Of a stretch of DNA of 64,000 nt, positions 1 through 13,520 are shown piece by piece. Numbering within the stretch: position 1 is the stretch's first letter; every line of letters begins with the position of its first letter. The notes under the pieces are model-generated. The model had not been told where the DNA came from. It did not search any database and saw nothing but the letters and a program-made list of their open reading frames with translations. This DNA comes from Glycine soja (Eukaryota > Streptophyta > Magnoliopsida > Fabales > Fabaceae), in contig NC_041012.1 of assembly GCF_004193775.1 (NCBI RefSeq), forward strand, positions 12,297,223 to 12,361,222. Reading direction: 5' to 3'. The position numbers were made by a program, and so were the translations under genes.

Positions 1-246
1 ATCTTGTCAAAGTATTTTAAAGATCATTATCGACACATTATTGAACAAAATTTTTTCATTGAAAATAAGTTTTACATATCATTGGACAATAGTCCATTAG
101 TGCTCAAGCAAACTTATATCTATCATTGGACGAGAGTTTTTAACAACTGACTTATTTAGTAAAACATCTTCCATTTAAAAAGTTTGTATATTTTATCTAA
201 CACACTATTAACCCCCCCCCCTTCCGGTGTGATTTATTGTATTTCA
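1..246 (+). repeat. 5' LTR, last 246 bp, of the Sirevirus-type element
   Basis: It aligns base for base with 21831-22073 apart from substitutions and small length changes in a C-run, and ends in TTTCA like the 3' copy. The upstream ~890 bp of this LTR lie outside the window. The two copies differ at many positions, so the insertion is old. Confidence 0.85.
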
Positions 247-247
247 G

Positions 248-260
248 TTGGCATCAAAGC
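248..260 (+). other. Primer-binding site of the Sirevirus-type element
   Basis: TTGGCATCAAAGC lies one base after the 5' LTR end. It matches the usual Copia site TGGTATCAGAGC (complement of initiator tRNA-Met) with two differences. Reverse transcription of the element would have started here. Confidence 0.7.
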
Positions 261-321
261 TCGGTCTCTCGGGTTGAGTATTCTAACAAATACATAGGAA
301 AAATTCTAAAGAAAAATAGAT

Positions 322-454
322 ATGGAAGAAGGATACTCCATAAACAAGCCACCACTATTCAAAGGCGTCAAATACAACTTCTAGAAGGAACTGATAACGA
401 CTGTCAAATCATTCCAAAACAAATAAAACTAGGAAATTTTGCAGTACAGGATTA
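322..454 (+). pseudogene. gag N-terminus of the Sirevirus-type element (broken)
   Basis: The ATG at 322 opens a reading frame with the plant Copia gag opening (MEEGYSINKPPLFKG...), the part preceding the UBN2-type gag domain. A TAG at 382-384 replaces the expected tryptophan codon after 20 residues. The matching frame is lost after about 450, where foreign sequence begins, and resumes near 1725. The minus-strand element at 22074-22669 starts its gag with a very similar motif, which supports this reading. Confidence 0.6.
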
Positions 455-1715
455 ACCTAGGTTGACACGAAGATACAATTCAATTTGGTTCCTACTTCAA
501 TTCACTTATAAACAGTAAGGGGAATTTCAACAAATAGTTTGTAGGCAATGTAAAAAAATGTGAAAACATAAAAACAAAAATGCAGAATCTAAAACAAAAC
601 AGAGTTTTGGAAACAGAATATGAATCAGGTTTAATAGCATCAATCCAATTCACAAAAACAATGCAAATCAAATTATCACAGTTGCTACAAATGAAGTTCA
701 GATTGTGAAAGTTTAGTCAATGTCATTAGAAATAGTTTAATCAAATTAATCCCTAAATTCATTAAGATTGCAAATTAGGTTGGAATATCATCCAAACAAT
801 CTGTGATTAAATTTTGAAATTAGGAAATGAATCCATAGCCTAATTCATTTTCAATCCTAAGCATATTCATAATCATTAAAATCAAAAATAGGATTGAAGA
901 ACAAGATGAACATTCACACAAAATTGAAATACTAAACCAGAACTCAAATTTAGCCTTGCTTGGAATGGATCCTTGGATTGATTAAGTGTTTAGCCTTCCA
1001 TGATCATCACCATTGGAAGAGCGATGAAATTTGTGCAAGAAGAAGGAAGAACAAAATTGAAGAGAGAAAGAAGAATGAAGAACAGTTGAGAGAAAAAGAG
1101 AGAAAAGAGTTTGATCCTAAAGCTTGCACAACAAGTTTCTAAATTTGTTTTTGTACAAAATGAAGTAACTACCTAACTAACTAACTCCACAAATATATAC
1201 AGTGACTACTCAGAAGAAAAGGATAGGCCTTGATTAGGCTCATATAATCTACCTAATTAAACTAATTACACAAAGCAAATCCCAAATTCACCACCCAATT
1301 ATTCAAGTGCAGAGATTCTGACTTCCAAGCCTAATTCGATGCTCAAAATGGAGGAATTGCCCCAAGCTTATTTCAGAAAAATTGAAGCTCTTTTTCTTAG
1401 CTTTCCAGGGACTACTCATATGCTCTATTTGGAGTTTTGTAGTGTCCTATAGGCCCTGCACAAGGAAGATAGGTCAAGTAAGCACAAAATCCAAAAATAA
1501 GCAACAATTATCAATTAAGCCCAATTATTTGCCAAAGACCAAAACTGAGTTAAGGTGACAAAATAAGAGTCTAAGAGATTTCAAATAAGATAAGAAGAAC
1601 AAAAAAATACTAAGCCACAAATTCCCAATCAGGAACGTATGATAGCTCACTTTGAGTCCGTTCATATAGAGCTTTGGCATGTCATAGAACATGGGAAATT
1701 GGATAATCAATTGAA
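455..1715. mobile_element. Probable LTR-like insertion in gag, boundaries uncertain
   Basis: The gag frame stops matching after about 450 and picks up again at about 1725. The AT-rich sequence between them has no convincing protein. Its right part (about 1260-1600) resembles, in base content and phrases, the antisense Gypsy-type LTR piece at 8389-9339. No TSD or TG...CA ends could be fixed. It is called an insertion because of the gag break, not because of its own ends. Confidence 0.4.
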
Positions 1716-1724
1716 CAAAGTTGC

Positions 1725-3015
1725 CAACACCTCTTGGACAGATGCTAAAAAAAAAGGTTTCTTCTGAACTCTAAAACTCAAAATGCTTGTTGTGTGCCCT
1801 CTATGAGGAAAAATATACAAAGGTGCACAACTACAAAAGTGCAATACAAATGTGGGACACACTAGCTTTAACATATGAAGGATCGTCACAGGTGAAGATG
1901 TACAAGCCATGTTTGGACGCTTCCAAACTATTTTAAATGAATTACACTGTCCTAACAAAACTTTTGGTAACTATGATAACATTGACAAAATTCTAAGTTT
2001 ATCCAAAAAATGAAAACCACATATGACAACATTAAGAACTGTGAAGAACCTAAACTTCATGTCCATTGAAGAACTTATTAGAACCTTAAAGGTTCATGAG
2101 CAGAAACTTCAACATGATGAAGGAATAAAAAAGGGAAAATCCTTGGCCCTAACAACATAAAAGGCCAAAGCATCCTCAACACCCAAGGAATCCTCATCTA
2201 GACATGTGTCCAGAAGCTCATCCAAAGCAGTCAATGTTGACATACCTAATGATGAGTTCAATGATGAAGGATCAAATAAAGATGATCAATTAGCCTTCAT
2301 CTCAAGGAAGATAAAGAACATGTGGAAGAAAAGGAGTGGATCAAATTGGAAAGGATCCAAGAAATTACATAGAGAAAGAAAGGAGAAGAAGAAAAGTTCC
2401 ATCATATGCTATGAGCGCAAAAAACCAGGGCACTTCAAAACAAAATGTCCAAATCTTGACAAATCAGCTCACAAGAAAAGATACTTCAAACCAAAAGATA
2501 AGAAAGTATTGATAAGCACGTGGGCATACCTGGACGACACATTGTTCGATGAGGAAACAAAAGAGGAAGAAGAAGCCTACCATTGTCTAATGGCAGACAT
2601 AACATTAGAAGGATCAGATTCAGAATCAGATGAAGAGGTAAATATAAACAACCTAGAAACTCTTAGCGTATCATGAACTTCTCTCCAACTCATCCATTAT
2701 GTCCAAAGCCTATCAAAACTTGAGAAAGGACTTCACAAGCCTTTCAAAAGATTACAAACTACTTCAAGAGAAACATGAAGATAGATAATTCTTCAAAAAT
2801 TTCCACTCAATCATGTGATGACTTTGAAATCTTAAGTTAAAGAAAACAAAGCTTCACCTTGAGAATGAGGAAATTTGTAAAGAAAGATCTAGTCTATTGG
2901 AAGACCTTCAGAGATTGAAAAATCAACTTGAAGGTTTACAAATTGTGTATACCACACTTAATAAACTTCATGATCACCTAATTAAGGAAAGATGCAATCT
3001 ATTTGAAAGAATGTT
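1725..3015 (+). pseudogene. gag middle and zinc-knuckle region of the Sirevirus-type element
   Basis: With frame changes, 1725-2200 reads as the second half of a UBN2-type gag domain, and an open frame follows at 2206-2676. Near 2407 the frame holds a CCHC knuckle, CYERKKPGHFKTKC, in which the second cysteine has become arginine; this should abolish zinc binding. Lysine-rich stretches flank the knuckle and an acidic tail ends the open stretch. The following 350 bp are broken coiled-coil-like sequence. The solo LTR starting at 3021 interrupts it, and the coding trace continues at 10033. Confidence 0.7.
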
Positions 3016-4554
3016 CATAGTGAATACCCTGAAATTTCCTTCTTAATTTATTTTTCCACTGTTAAGGACTAGACAGTGGAAATTATGCACTATATAATTT
3101 AATTATATGCATGTGTGATTTAATTTATTCTTTGTATAATATTAATTGTATAAGTTTAGTTTTAATCATATTTTTTAGTGGAAGTAATTTGTTTAGTTAG
3201 TTGACAAAAATTAGGAAACTACCTCAACAAAAACTCCATCTGTAGCAAAATTACACTACACACTGAGCGGTAGTGTAATTTAACTGTGTGTGAGGTTCAC
3301 TCTAGGTACACATTCCTAGGGAGATTATCACAATAATTTAGGTGATTAAGATAAGATTTACTAGTTTTGGTCAAACGCAAAAATACTCATTTTTGGCAAA
3401 TATTATCCCTTCCATTTTTGGTAGTTTTGCAAATTACCCATCTGTGGCATGAAATGGCATGTTGAAAATGGCCAGCCAAGGGGTCATTCAAGTGTCAATA
3501 AGCCTTGTCACCTTGAAGCCCATGCCTTATATTCTTGTTCACTGAGAGAAAAAAATTTGAAGCCTTCATTCCCCCATTTGCACGAGTTCTACATTGAGGG
3601 AGTAGAGTCCAGTGTTTTTTCTTCTTCTTCCAAGCTTGTTCCTAGTGTTCTTGAGCCATTGATCCATCAAGCTTAGGTAAATAAGTTCCATTCTTCATCC
3701 TAGACTTGATTTCTCTTCATTTTTTGTTCTATCTTCTCTAGTAACTTAAAAGTTTCATTTTTCTTTCTCATGAAGTGTAACCTTGAAAACTGAACATTAT
3801 TCATTCTTCCTTCAAAATTTAGTGATTTCCATCAAGAGGTAAGGGGGGTCTCTCCAACTCTTGAACCCTATGCTTGTTGTTAAACTAACTTCAACATGTT
3901 ATCTTAAAATTTTTGTCCTTGCTGCAATGTTCTGGATCTGTGTGCCAAGCTGTTTTCCTTGAGTTTTTTTATGACAAAAATGACTTATTTGGGTGTTAAA
4001 ACATAGGGTTATCCTTAAATTTCACTTAAATTGGAGTTTCCTAGCAAAAGTTACGAATAAAACAAGTTTAAGAACTTTTTGTAAAATGAAAATTTGTCAC
4101 AAAATTGGACTGAGCGTTACAGTATTATGGACTGTTTTTATTTAATTTTGTACCTCAAAAATGAACTTTTTAGGTTTGAAAATGTAGGGTAGCATATAAG
4201 ATTTGCAAAAATCCAATTCTTGGAGCACCGAAAGCACTAAAAATAAGTTAGGAGTAGAACTTTGTAAAACTACGCAATATAGTGATTTTAGATAGTAGAC
4301 AGCTTAATTTTGCAATCTGTGCCTCCATATAAATTACCTTAGAATTATTTATTTCTAGAACTACTATTTTTTTGCTATTATAATGTTGAGATAACTGCAA
4401 GATCTGATGATCGATGCATGTTCTAGAATTGTGATTATTCTCTGCTAATAAAATTACTTAAATGTGTGCCTGTATTTTATTATTATTATTGAATGATCAT
4501 ACCGGCAAAGTGTGAAATCCGACAATTATATATGTGACATGTGAATTTATTTTC

Positions 4555-4557
<3 letters not shown>

Positions 4558-4597
<40 letters not shown>
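4558..4597. repeat. (AT)n microsatellite
   Basis: About 20 uninterrupted AT units inside solo LTR A. Confidence 0.95.
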
Positions 4598-4601
<4 letters not shown>

Positions 4602-4926
4602 CATATTGTCATTTTTATTTGTACGCGTTGTGGTTTAGGTACGAGGATGTTCATATTGTGTGTGACAAGTGGTTCTATCACTTAAGGCACCATGACTGGT
4701 TCCTTGAGAGTAAAACATAGGCCTAAGCCCCATCTCTCTTTCTTGTTTGTTCATTTGTTTATATGCATTCATTGATGCACATGGCACAAGGGCTACGCAC
4801 ATGATATAGTGGCAACAGTTAAGAGGATTGGATAGAGATTAAGGAACCAATGATTTCATTTCCTTCTGTGAGAAGGTGAGGTTGCATTAAGAAAGTGGAT
4901 GATGGACAGAGATACACTGGGTATAG

Positions 4927-6027
4927 TGTGAATGTATGAATACATGGTTTTGATGATGCTAAAGAATAATCAAACAAGGTTGCTTTCAAGATTACTTCAA
5001 CAAACATTCAAAGGTTAAACATTGCTTCAAGATTAATTCAAGATCAAGCTTTTGCCGCATAACAAGTGTTTACAAGAGATCAAGGCTCTCATAATTGATT
5101 ACCAGGTAGTGTAATCGATTACCAAAAGACAATTTTGAGAAATCATCTTTTAGAAGGGTTTTGAAATTTTAATTTAAAAGTTGTAATTGATTGTCATTGA
5201 TGTGTAATCGATTACCAGCAACAGAACTCTTGAAATTCAATTTGAAAAGTCACGACCCTTCAAAATATAACTGTGTAATCGATTACTAGAAACCTATAAT
5301 TGATTACCAGTGAAGAATTTCTGAAAAATATTTTTGAAAAGATACATCTCTTCAAACCATTTTGAAAAGGCATGAAGGGCCTATATATATGTGTGTCTGA
5401 CTTCGAAAAGCAAGAGAGAGATATTCTAAGAAGAACATAATTGTCAAATGCTCTCTTAACAACTCTTGGGCAAACACTTGCAAATCAATTGAGAATTCAT
5501 CTAGTAACTTTAAATTGTATTATCATCTCTAAAAGAGAGAAATTCATGTAGGAACTTCAATTTGTACCATCCACTCTAAAGGAGAGAAATCTTTCTGTTC
5601 ATCTCAAAAAGTCAATTGTAATCAAGAGACTGGTTATCTCTTGGATTTTGAGAATTGTAATCAAGAGACGGGTTGTCTCTTGGAGAATCTTTGAACACAA
5701 GGGTAAGGGATTCCAAGGTGTGTTCAAAGTATGTAAAGGATTTACAGAGATAGTGGAAAATCTTAAGTGGGTTGCTTGAGGACTGGACGTAGGCACGGGA
5801 AGTGGTCGAACCAGTATAAATCGAGTTTGCATTTCTCTCTTCCCTTATCTCATTTATGTTATTGCAATCAATTTTGTCTTGCATGTTTAAAGAACATTAT
5901 TTAATTGATTGTTGCTTCTTCTTCTGCATTCTGAGCCTATCATTTAAAAGGGGGTTAAAAGTTTGTTAGTGGAAAATTTTGAAACTTAATTCACCCCCCT
6001 TAAGTTATTGAGGTCACTTGTCTAACA
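4927..6027 (+). mobile_element. Solo LTR B (SIRE-like Copia), 1101 bp
   Basis: It begins TGTGAATG, ends CTAACA and is flanked by a perfect 5-bp TSD, TATAG (4922-4926 and 6028-6032). The 3' part, ending in a C-run followed by a TTATTGAGG phrase and CTAACA, is typical of SIRE-like soybean LTRs (recalled, not searched). It contains three pairs of TAATNGATTA-like palindromes at 5092-5306. No internal region or second LTR is present, so it is a solo LTR. It is nested in solo LTR A and so inserted later. Confidence 0.88.
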
Positions 6028-6644
6028 TATAGTGGGTGGAGAGGTTCAAAGAACCTAGGGGAATTAGTGAGTGGTGACTATCCAGCATTAGGTGCACTCA
6101 TTTGACGTAGGTAACTCACATGCCTCACTTTGCTCCTCCTAACGAGCTTCAAGACTATTCTTTTTGAGTTGGGAGATGAGGGGTCGACATACAATGTATC
6201 TGTCTGTAGTAATCACTTTCGACTGCCATCCACGTGATTTTGTAAGACCGCCAAGACTTAAAAGGATTGGTGGCAGTCATTGGGCTCTATTGTGAAATAA
6301 CTATGATAGTTACGCGCTTAGGATGTGAAAGTGTTGTTTATTGAGATAACCACACGCGTTGGTTTCTTAGATTTTATGTTTTAGTTTTTTTTTGTTTTTG
6401 CCTGTTGTTTGTGGCATTTGGGAAGCAGAGGGATCACCCTTGCAACCACCATTTCATGGGGAGGTCATGGAGCATCCATAGAGGATGTTCACTTGGATCA
6501 GTAGCTACCGCTATAGCTACATAGTGGAGGAAGAGGCATGCCTCCAGGCGCACTTTGGTTACATCCGGTTCCACTTTTTGTTGTTAAATGAGCCCCAAAT
6601 ACAACCGATCACCATAGAGTCACACTCTATGTATCACTTTCCTT

Positions 6645-6929
6645 TTGAGCATACTCCTTAGTGTCAACCATGTTATCTCCTACTATGCCTACTTTGGATT
6701 TGAGCGATGGAACAACCCTTTGCAATTCTTACAGCAATTCTTTAGGCATGACTCTAATAGAATGCCTATTAGATCTACCTTCTCTCACAATACGGCCACC
6801 GAGGTCCATAAGGATCTGGGAGATTTTAGAGATGATGAGGATCTCACGCCATCCGAGATTGCTTTCTACTGGGATGTTTGCAATGAAGAGATATTTAAGG
6901 GAGAGATGGTTTCATCCGATGAGGAATGA
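6645..6929 (+). CDS. Short acidic-tailed ORF inside solo LTR A
   Basis: A 94-codon open frame with no recognised domain. It ends in an acidic, serine-containing stretch (SSDEE), and after the stop an acidic frame (DESDLFED) continues for a few codons. LTR D (13521-13952) and the LTR-like region at 60158-60545 also carry an ORF with an acidic tail near the 3' end, which suggests a decayed LTR-encoded protein rather than chance. An overlapping frame is open over nearly the same stretch, so protein coding is unproven. Confidence 0.25.
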   Translation: MSILLSVNHVISYYAYFGFERWNNPLQFLQQFFRHDSNRMPIRSTFSHNTATEVHKDLGDFRDDEDLTPSEIAFYWDVCNEEIFKGEMVSSDEE

Positions 6930-7910
6930 GATTCCTCAGGAGATGAAAGCGACCTTTTCGAGGATATGACTTCGCCCTAGGTAGTGATAGGTGTTATGCA
7001 TACGTTATTTGTATATTGAAATCACATAGCAATTATCTCATTTTCTTATCTCTTATTTATTTTGTGTTAAAACAATAGGACTTAGCTTCTTTTGTGTTTT
7101 AGTTCAGAAGATACTAAAGTTAAGGATTTTAGAGTAATTTTTGTTGTATTTTGTGTAGAGTTGAGTTGAAGTAGAGACATGCAAAAGGATGAATAAACAA
7201 AGTGTCGCGCTCAGTGTGACTTCCTTGCTCAACGAGTCAGACCCGTTCAGCCCAAGCTAATCGCTTAGCATAAGGAGCCACATACGAAGACAGTTGTCAC
7301 GAGCACATGCACATCCTACGCTTAGCACATGGCCTCTTGATTCAGCTGAACATGAGTGCTCAACGCGAGAGACGTGCTAAGCACACAAAAGAGCTCTGAT
7401 TGGCCAATTGGTTGATGAGGCTTATAAAAGGAAAGGAAACACATTTTGTTTCCTTGGCCATGAAGAAACCAGCAAGAAGCAAAGGAAGTGAAGCAGAGGA
7501 AAAGAAGTAGTCAGTGCAAGGAAAATTCGTTTCCAGAGCTTTGGCCGATCCGTTTCAATCCATCTTTCTTCTCTTTCATCCCACCTCTATTTTTGTAAGT
7601 CTCTCATGATAATGAGAGGCTAAAAACCACCCATTGTTGGGAACTCTGCAACCCAAACTCTCTTTGATGTAATGATTCTAAACTATCTTCTAATATAATG
7701 TTGTTATTATTATTCATCCATATGCTTATTTACATACTTATGGTTTGATCATCCATCTTTATGTATTGTTTTAGGATATACATATTGGAAAATGTTTGTA
7801 TGCTAAGAACTTGGAAAGAATATCTAAAGTGAGTCATATCTAGGGAAATAATTGTTTCCTTTAGCTTGTTCATGAATCTATGATCTTAATGCAAATCATT
7901 TAGTAATCAA

Positions 7911-8388
<478 letters not shown>

Positions 8389-8391
<3 letters not shown>

Positions 8392-9339
8392 GTCGTTTCC
8401 CAACGAGCAGTGACAAACCAAATGTTCATAATATACTTGCAGTGACAGTAACGATTGGGGGGGAGGTTTGGTTGTTTGGTAATTAAAGAGCAGAACAAGT
8501 AAACAGGAATACGAAACTACTAATATTAAAAACGGGTTGTTTCCTCTGATTCAGAAGCCATTCTCTTATCCTGGGTTATGGAGAATTCGTCCCTAACAGT
8601 TAACCACTTAATCCAACCCTATTTCAATTTACTAAGCGAAAATCAACTTAGGGTTTTCAATACGTGATTAGGCACCACATACACCAGTTAGCCCTTCGTC
8701 CATTAAGCATGAACGCAAGTTAGGCTCAGAGTTGGGCTTCGTCCTCAAAAGGAAACAACACCAGAAAATCTAGCCTTCCATGGATTCAAACAGAAAACGC
8801 AAATGAAACATTAAACAGAAACGTAAATGAACAGAAACGTAAATGAAAATAGAAGAAGAAGCAAGAACGAAACTGTAATTAGAAGCAGAAAACGTAAAAT
8901 TGCATTACGTGAACAGTAGCATCAAGCAGAAAAACGAAAACCCTAAAACAAAAGCTCTGAATAATGAATAGCATAACAGAATGCCCCGCACAAATCCCAA
9001 GGCAGCTATTTAAAAAGAGTCACTCAAAGTCACTGGGCCCTATTACAATACTCTGGCCCAAAACGAAATAAACACTGAACAACATAAAATAAAATTGCAA
9101 AATTTCCTAATTAGAAATTAACTAAGGTAAGCGCTGCTTTATTTGCCCTCTTCAAGTCCACAACCAAAATCCGGATTAAGCCCAATGTTTCATTAATTCC
9201 TGAAATTAGATTAAAAACATCAAATTAGCTAAATGAGCCCAAATAATAAAACTGCCTAATTAATTGACAATTAAGACCAATCAATAATTAAAATGGTGCA
9301 AAAAGGGTTTAGAAAATAGAAGAAAATGATGGCACATCA
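8389..9339 (-). mobile_element. Antisense Gypsy-type LTR piece inserted in solo LTR C
   Basis: Read on the minus strand it begins TGATGTGCCATCATTTTC, a typical soybean Gypsy LTR opening (recalled), and runs to a (GT)n tract at its far end. It separates two parts of solo LTR C that otherwise look contiguous. The CA-repeat hides one junction, so no TSD could be assigned and the real boundary may include the repeat. No protein was found. Confidence 0.5.
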
Positions 9340-10032
9340 ATAGTCTCTGTGGAATTCGATACTCAGTCTTATCATTTTATATTACTTGTGCAACTCGGTA
9401 CGCTTGCCAAGGAATCAACAGGTAGCTTGTGGGTTTTAGGTAGTGACTGCTCTAAGTGTAGGATTGTTCTCCCTTTTTTATGAATATTTGGGGTAGGAAG
9501 ATTTCTATACTCAATGTCGTGATATTTTGGTATATTAAACCTTTTGGTGATACTGTGTAATATTTTGAGAGGCAGTGGATATTTTATTTTCTTGCTAACA
9601 GTTGTAATGAATTTGGTACATCTATGTTTACATCTTAGGGGCCACCAAGGCTTAATATGTATGATTGCACATTCCTTTCAGTTTATCATCTTTTAATTTT
9701 GTGTAAGTTAGTCCTTTATAAGTTATACTTTATTATAGCATTGTGTAAAGGTGGAAACTTTTTAAATACTTTCTAAATGGTTTTTAAATAGAGAACTTTT
9801 TTTAAAATATCATTTATTCATGAGCATTTTAATTATATATGCATTCTTTAATCAAACGCAATGTCTGTGTGTATGTGTTCCTTCTTTTCCTAAAGAAAAA
9901 AATATAGATTCAGATATTTTATCAACTTAGAAATAGAAACTAAATTTAATGGTGTGTATTCCATAATATTTATTATTTAAACTATTTTAAAGTTACATTT
10001 CAGAAAAAAAGAATTTGAGGTGCTACACACAG

Positions 10033-10616
10033 GTCCATGAGAATTATGAAAACTTGGAGGCAAGTAAACATAACTTATGGGTTGAATGTGAACAATATAA
10101 GAAAAGCTTGAAATTCTCAAATGGTAAACTTGAACAATATGAGAATCTCAAAAAGCAACCTCAAGATGTTGTTAAACTCCATCAAGAGATTGAATTTCTA
10201 AGAGAAACTCTATCAAAATTTGTTGGAAGCATTGAAAAGCTTAACAAAATGTTAAGATACAACAAATTCCCAACTGACAAATCTGGAAATGGATATAAAG
10301 GGAAGAAATATGTTTGTGATGAAGAAATCATAGTATGTTGTTTTTGTGGAAAGGTAGGAAAGATAAGTATTGATCTCTATCCTCTAATTGATAATGTATG
10401 TTTTGTTAAAGGGCTTAAACACCATCTGCTTAACATAAGCCTAATATGTGACAGTGGACTTAATGTTTCCTTTAGTAAAGAAGGGTGTGTCGTCCAAGAC
10501 AAAAATAGGACCCAACTTTTCACTACTAAGAGGAAAGGTAATCTTTATAAGATTAATCTTAGTGAACTATCAAATCAAAATGTAACATGCCTAATATCCA
10601 TCAAAGGAAATCGCTG
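10033..10616 (+). pseudogene. Sirevirus gag C-terminus and protease/pre-integrase remnant
   Basis: The open frame first shows a coiled-coil-like run rich in E, K and L, then a cysteine pair (VCCFCGK). It then moves abruptly to a GAG-pre-integrase motif (LIDNVCFVKGLKHHLLNISL...). The protease between these parts is mostly deleted; the usual DSGA motif is absent. It ends in GNRWV, exactly where solo LTR D begins, and the next residues of the pre-integrase zinc region lie after that LTR. Confidence 0.7.
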
Positions 10617-13003
10617 GGTATTGTAACATCCTGGAAATTTCTACCCGGAGTTTTTGAAAACGATGTATTTTGAATGATTATATATATATAAGTATTATTC
10701 AGTGTATATGCATATATGTTCTTGGTAGAAATAGGAGTAGTGGGGGCAAGATACGCGGGTTAGGCTAATTAAGGAAGAGAAATCCATAACTGGGAGGTTA
10801 TGGGTTAATTCTTAATTAATTAGTTTAAAAATCATCGTTTTGCGTACGACTTAAAATTTAACGAAACCAACCTCTGAACCACGCTCGGGGTTTTATTCTG
10901 AGCGTTTTGATATAAATATTGCTTACTTTCGAAAACTGGCCCCGACGGACGCAGAGAAACGCGAGGAACTGGAATCAGAGAAACGGCATGCAAACCGAGG
11001 CAAGATTTTAGCGTTTCAAAGGTCAGATTTTTTCTCACTTTTTGTGGCTGAGTATGGGTCACCATCAAAAGAGAAAGTGGGCCCTTTTGGCTCCCCTCAA
11101 ATGGAGACATGTGGCATAGCTTGAATAAAATAATAGAAAAAGAGAAAACCCTTTTATTTAAAACCAAAAAGCTGTTCTCTCTCCTCACTCAGCAAAACAG
11201 AAAATTTCAGACAGCTCTCCCTCTCTCTCACGCAGCCTTCTTCTTCTTTTCTCCCATCCACCTTTGTTGCCCAACAAAGCTTCAACCTTTAGTGCCCGTT
11301 TCTGCTCCAGATCGCGAAAGGAGGGCATTTTCGGAGTCGTGAAGTGCGTGTCTACGAGTGGGACTTCGAAATTTCAGGTTTGGGTGGACTTCTTTCTCCT
11401 TTGATTTTCGTGGGTATGGGGTTTTGGGAGATATGATGGGTAGTCTTGTTAGGTTTCTGCTTTATGATGATTATTTGTGAAGAAATTTGTGGAAAGCATG
11501 TTGAAATTGCCATGTTTGGATGAGTTAAACATACCCATTCTGTTTTAGGGTTTTTATGATGATGCTTGTGATGTTCATGTGCTGAAATTGCTTATGGAAA
11601 ACTGTTAGAGATGAAAGGTAGAGTTAACCTAGAGTTAGAAAGTGAGAATGTGGTGTTATGAGTGGAAAAAGAGTGAGGCTTTGAGAGTTGAAAGGCTAAA
11701 TCTGGATTCTGTGGTAAATGGAGGTTAAAATGAGTTAACCCTAGCTTGAAATTCCATTTAGAACATGTGAGAAAGGTTAGGCTGAGCTAGAGAGAAAAAC
11801 AAATGATCAAAGTGAACCAAGAGCCATTTCTAGGGCAAAATTGGGTGTTGAGGAGTCAAATTTTGATTCGGTGGAATTTTAGGTGTAAATCCAGTTTGGG
11901 CAAGTTTAGATTGATGTTATAGACTTGTGTGAGGTGAGAGTTTGCTCCAAATTTACCTCGTTCTCAATTTCACTTCTCAAACCTATAAAACCCATTGAAT
12001 TGAGGGGTATGGGACACCTAGATTCTGTGTTGCTGTGTTTTGAAGCTTGACTTTGGGTTAGACATGATTGATACATGATTTGGGACTTGTAGGAATTTAT
12101 TTGGGCAAGATTGGATGAGGGGAAGTGTGATTTTCGAAATCTGCACTTATGCAGAATTTTGCTGTCAAAATAGGTGCAGCAGGATTTTGGCTTTGTGCAG
12201 AAAAATGTTTGTGTGTGATTGGCTGTGGAAAGAGTAGTGCAGAAGGAGTTCTGGATGTTTGCTAGTAGATCCCAACGGTCAAAATGTAGGCTCATGTACT
12301 AGAGACTTCCAGTAAAAATTTCTAGTTAATCCAACGGTTAACGAATGGGAACGAAGGAAATGTTTCTGGGGTATTTGTATGTGAAAAGCTGTGATTTTGG
12401 TTGGTGTTTTGGGCAGAGTTTTCTGCCTTTGCCCTGTTTTGCTTGGCTGTGATAGCTTGTGTTGTTTGAATGTTGTATTACTTTGATGTTGGGGAAGCTT
12501 GGGAGGATTGATGGGGACCCGGTGTTGAGAGAAACGAGGATATGGGCTACGTGGGAGTACGTGAGCTCAGTTGGAGGTGGGCAACAGGGGATGGTGGGTT
12601 TATGCGCGCTTTGTGGATGTGGAAAACTTGTTGTGCACCATCGCCCGACCGCCACCTAGTACCACATGTGATGGGTACCCCATAATCCTACAAGCTTGAG
12701 ATGAGGAAGTGTTGAAGGGTGAAACTTCCTGCTTTTATTCGTTGACCACAGAGTGGTACCTGGAGATATGTCGCGGGGGTCAGGAGACCTTGGGGATGTC
12801 AGGTGGGGTGCTATTGCCCAAAACCAAGCTTGACCAATCCCGACCCAACCCGGGCATAGTCAGTCAGTGAGAACCTGTGATGTACCTAAACAAGCGAGCT
12901 CCTGGCAGTCAACAGATAAAAGGAACAAAGACCACAAAGCAAGGAGGCTTGTGGTGGCTGGCTAGCTGTGAATTTTGTGTGATATATGGGTTGTGGCCTC
13001 TGG

Positions 13004-13393
13004 TAATCGATTACCAAGGGTGGGTAATCGGTTACAAGGCTTAAAAATGAAGACAGGAGGCTAAGATGGTCTCTGGTAATCGATTACCACGGGGTGTAAT
13101 CGATTACCAGGCTTGAAAACGAGGTCAGGAAGCTAGGGAAGCCTCTGGTAATCGATTACCAAGGGATGTAATCGATTACCAGGCTTAAAAAGGGAACTGG
13201 GAGATGGTGGAAGCCTCTGGTAATTGATTACCAGCCTGTGTAATCGATTACACAGAGGAATGGGTCACTGGTAATCGATTACCAGGTATGTGTAATCGAT
13301 TACACAGTGCATTTTTGCATATTTCATGTCCTGAGGCTGTGTAATTCGAGTTTAGCCTCTGGTAATCGATTACCAAGGTTGTGTAATCGATTA
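13004..13393. repeat. Array of 12 TAATCGATTA palindromes in six pairs
   Basis: The 10-bp cores start at 13004/13025, 13077/13097, 13149/13169, 13221/13241, 13272/13293 and 13363/13384. The two members of each pair are 20-21 bp apart, start to start. Full sites read TGGTAATCGATTACCA, with a few one-base variants. The first four pairs recur every 72-73 bp, so part of the array is a tandem repeat with a unit of about 72 bp. The symmetry resembles binding sites for dimeric homeodomain proteins (inference). Confidence 0.95.
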
Positions 13394-13520
13394 CCAGAGA
13401 TGAAAAGCCTTAAGATACCCCTTTTAATTGCATGTAGTGGTTATGAGATGCATTGTGTTGCGGCATAGTTAGATTCTTGTGAAAGAGTCTACCCCTTTCT
13501 TTTCCTTCTTGTAGATCGTG

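Noticed and set aside
13004..13393. CRISPR-like array (short repeats with regular spacing)
   Set aside because: The repeats are palindromic, the spacers are not unique and partly belong to a 72-bp tandem unit, no cas genes are present, and the DNA is from a plant nucleus.
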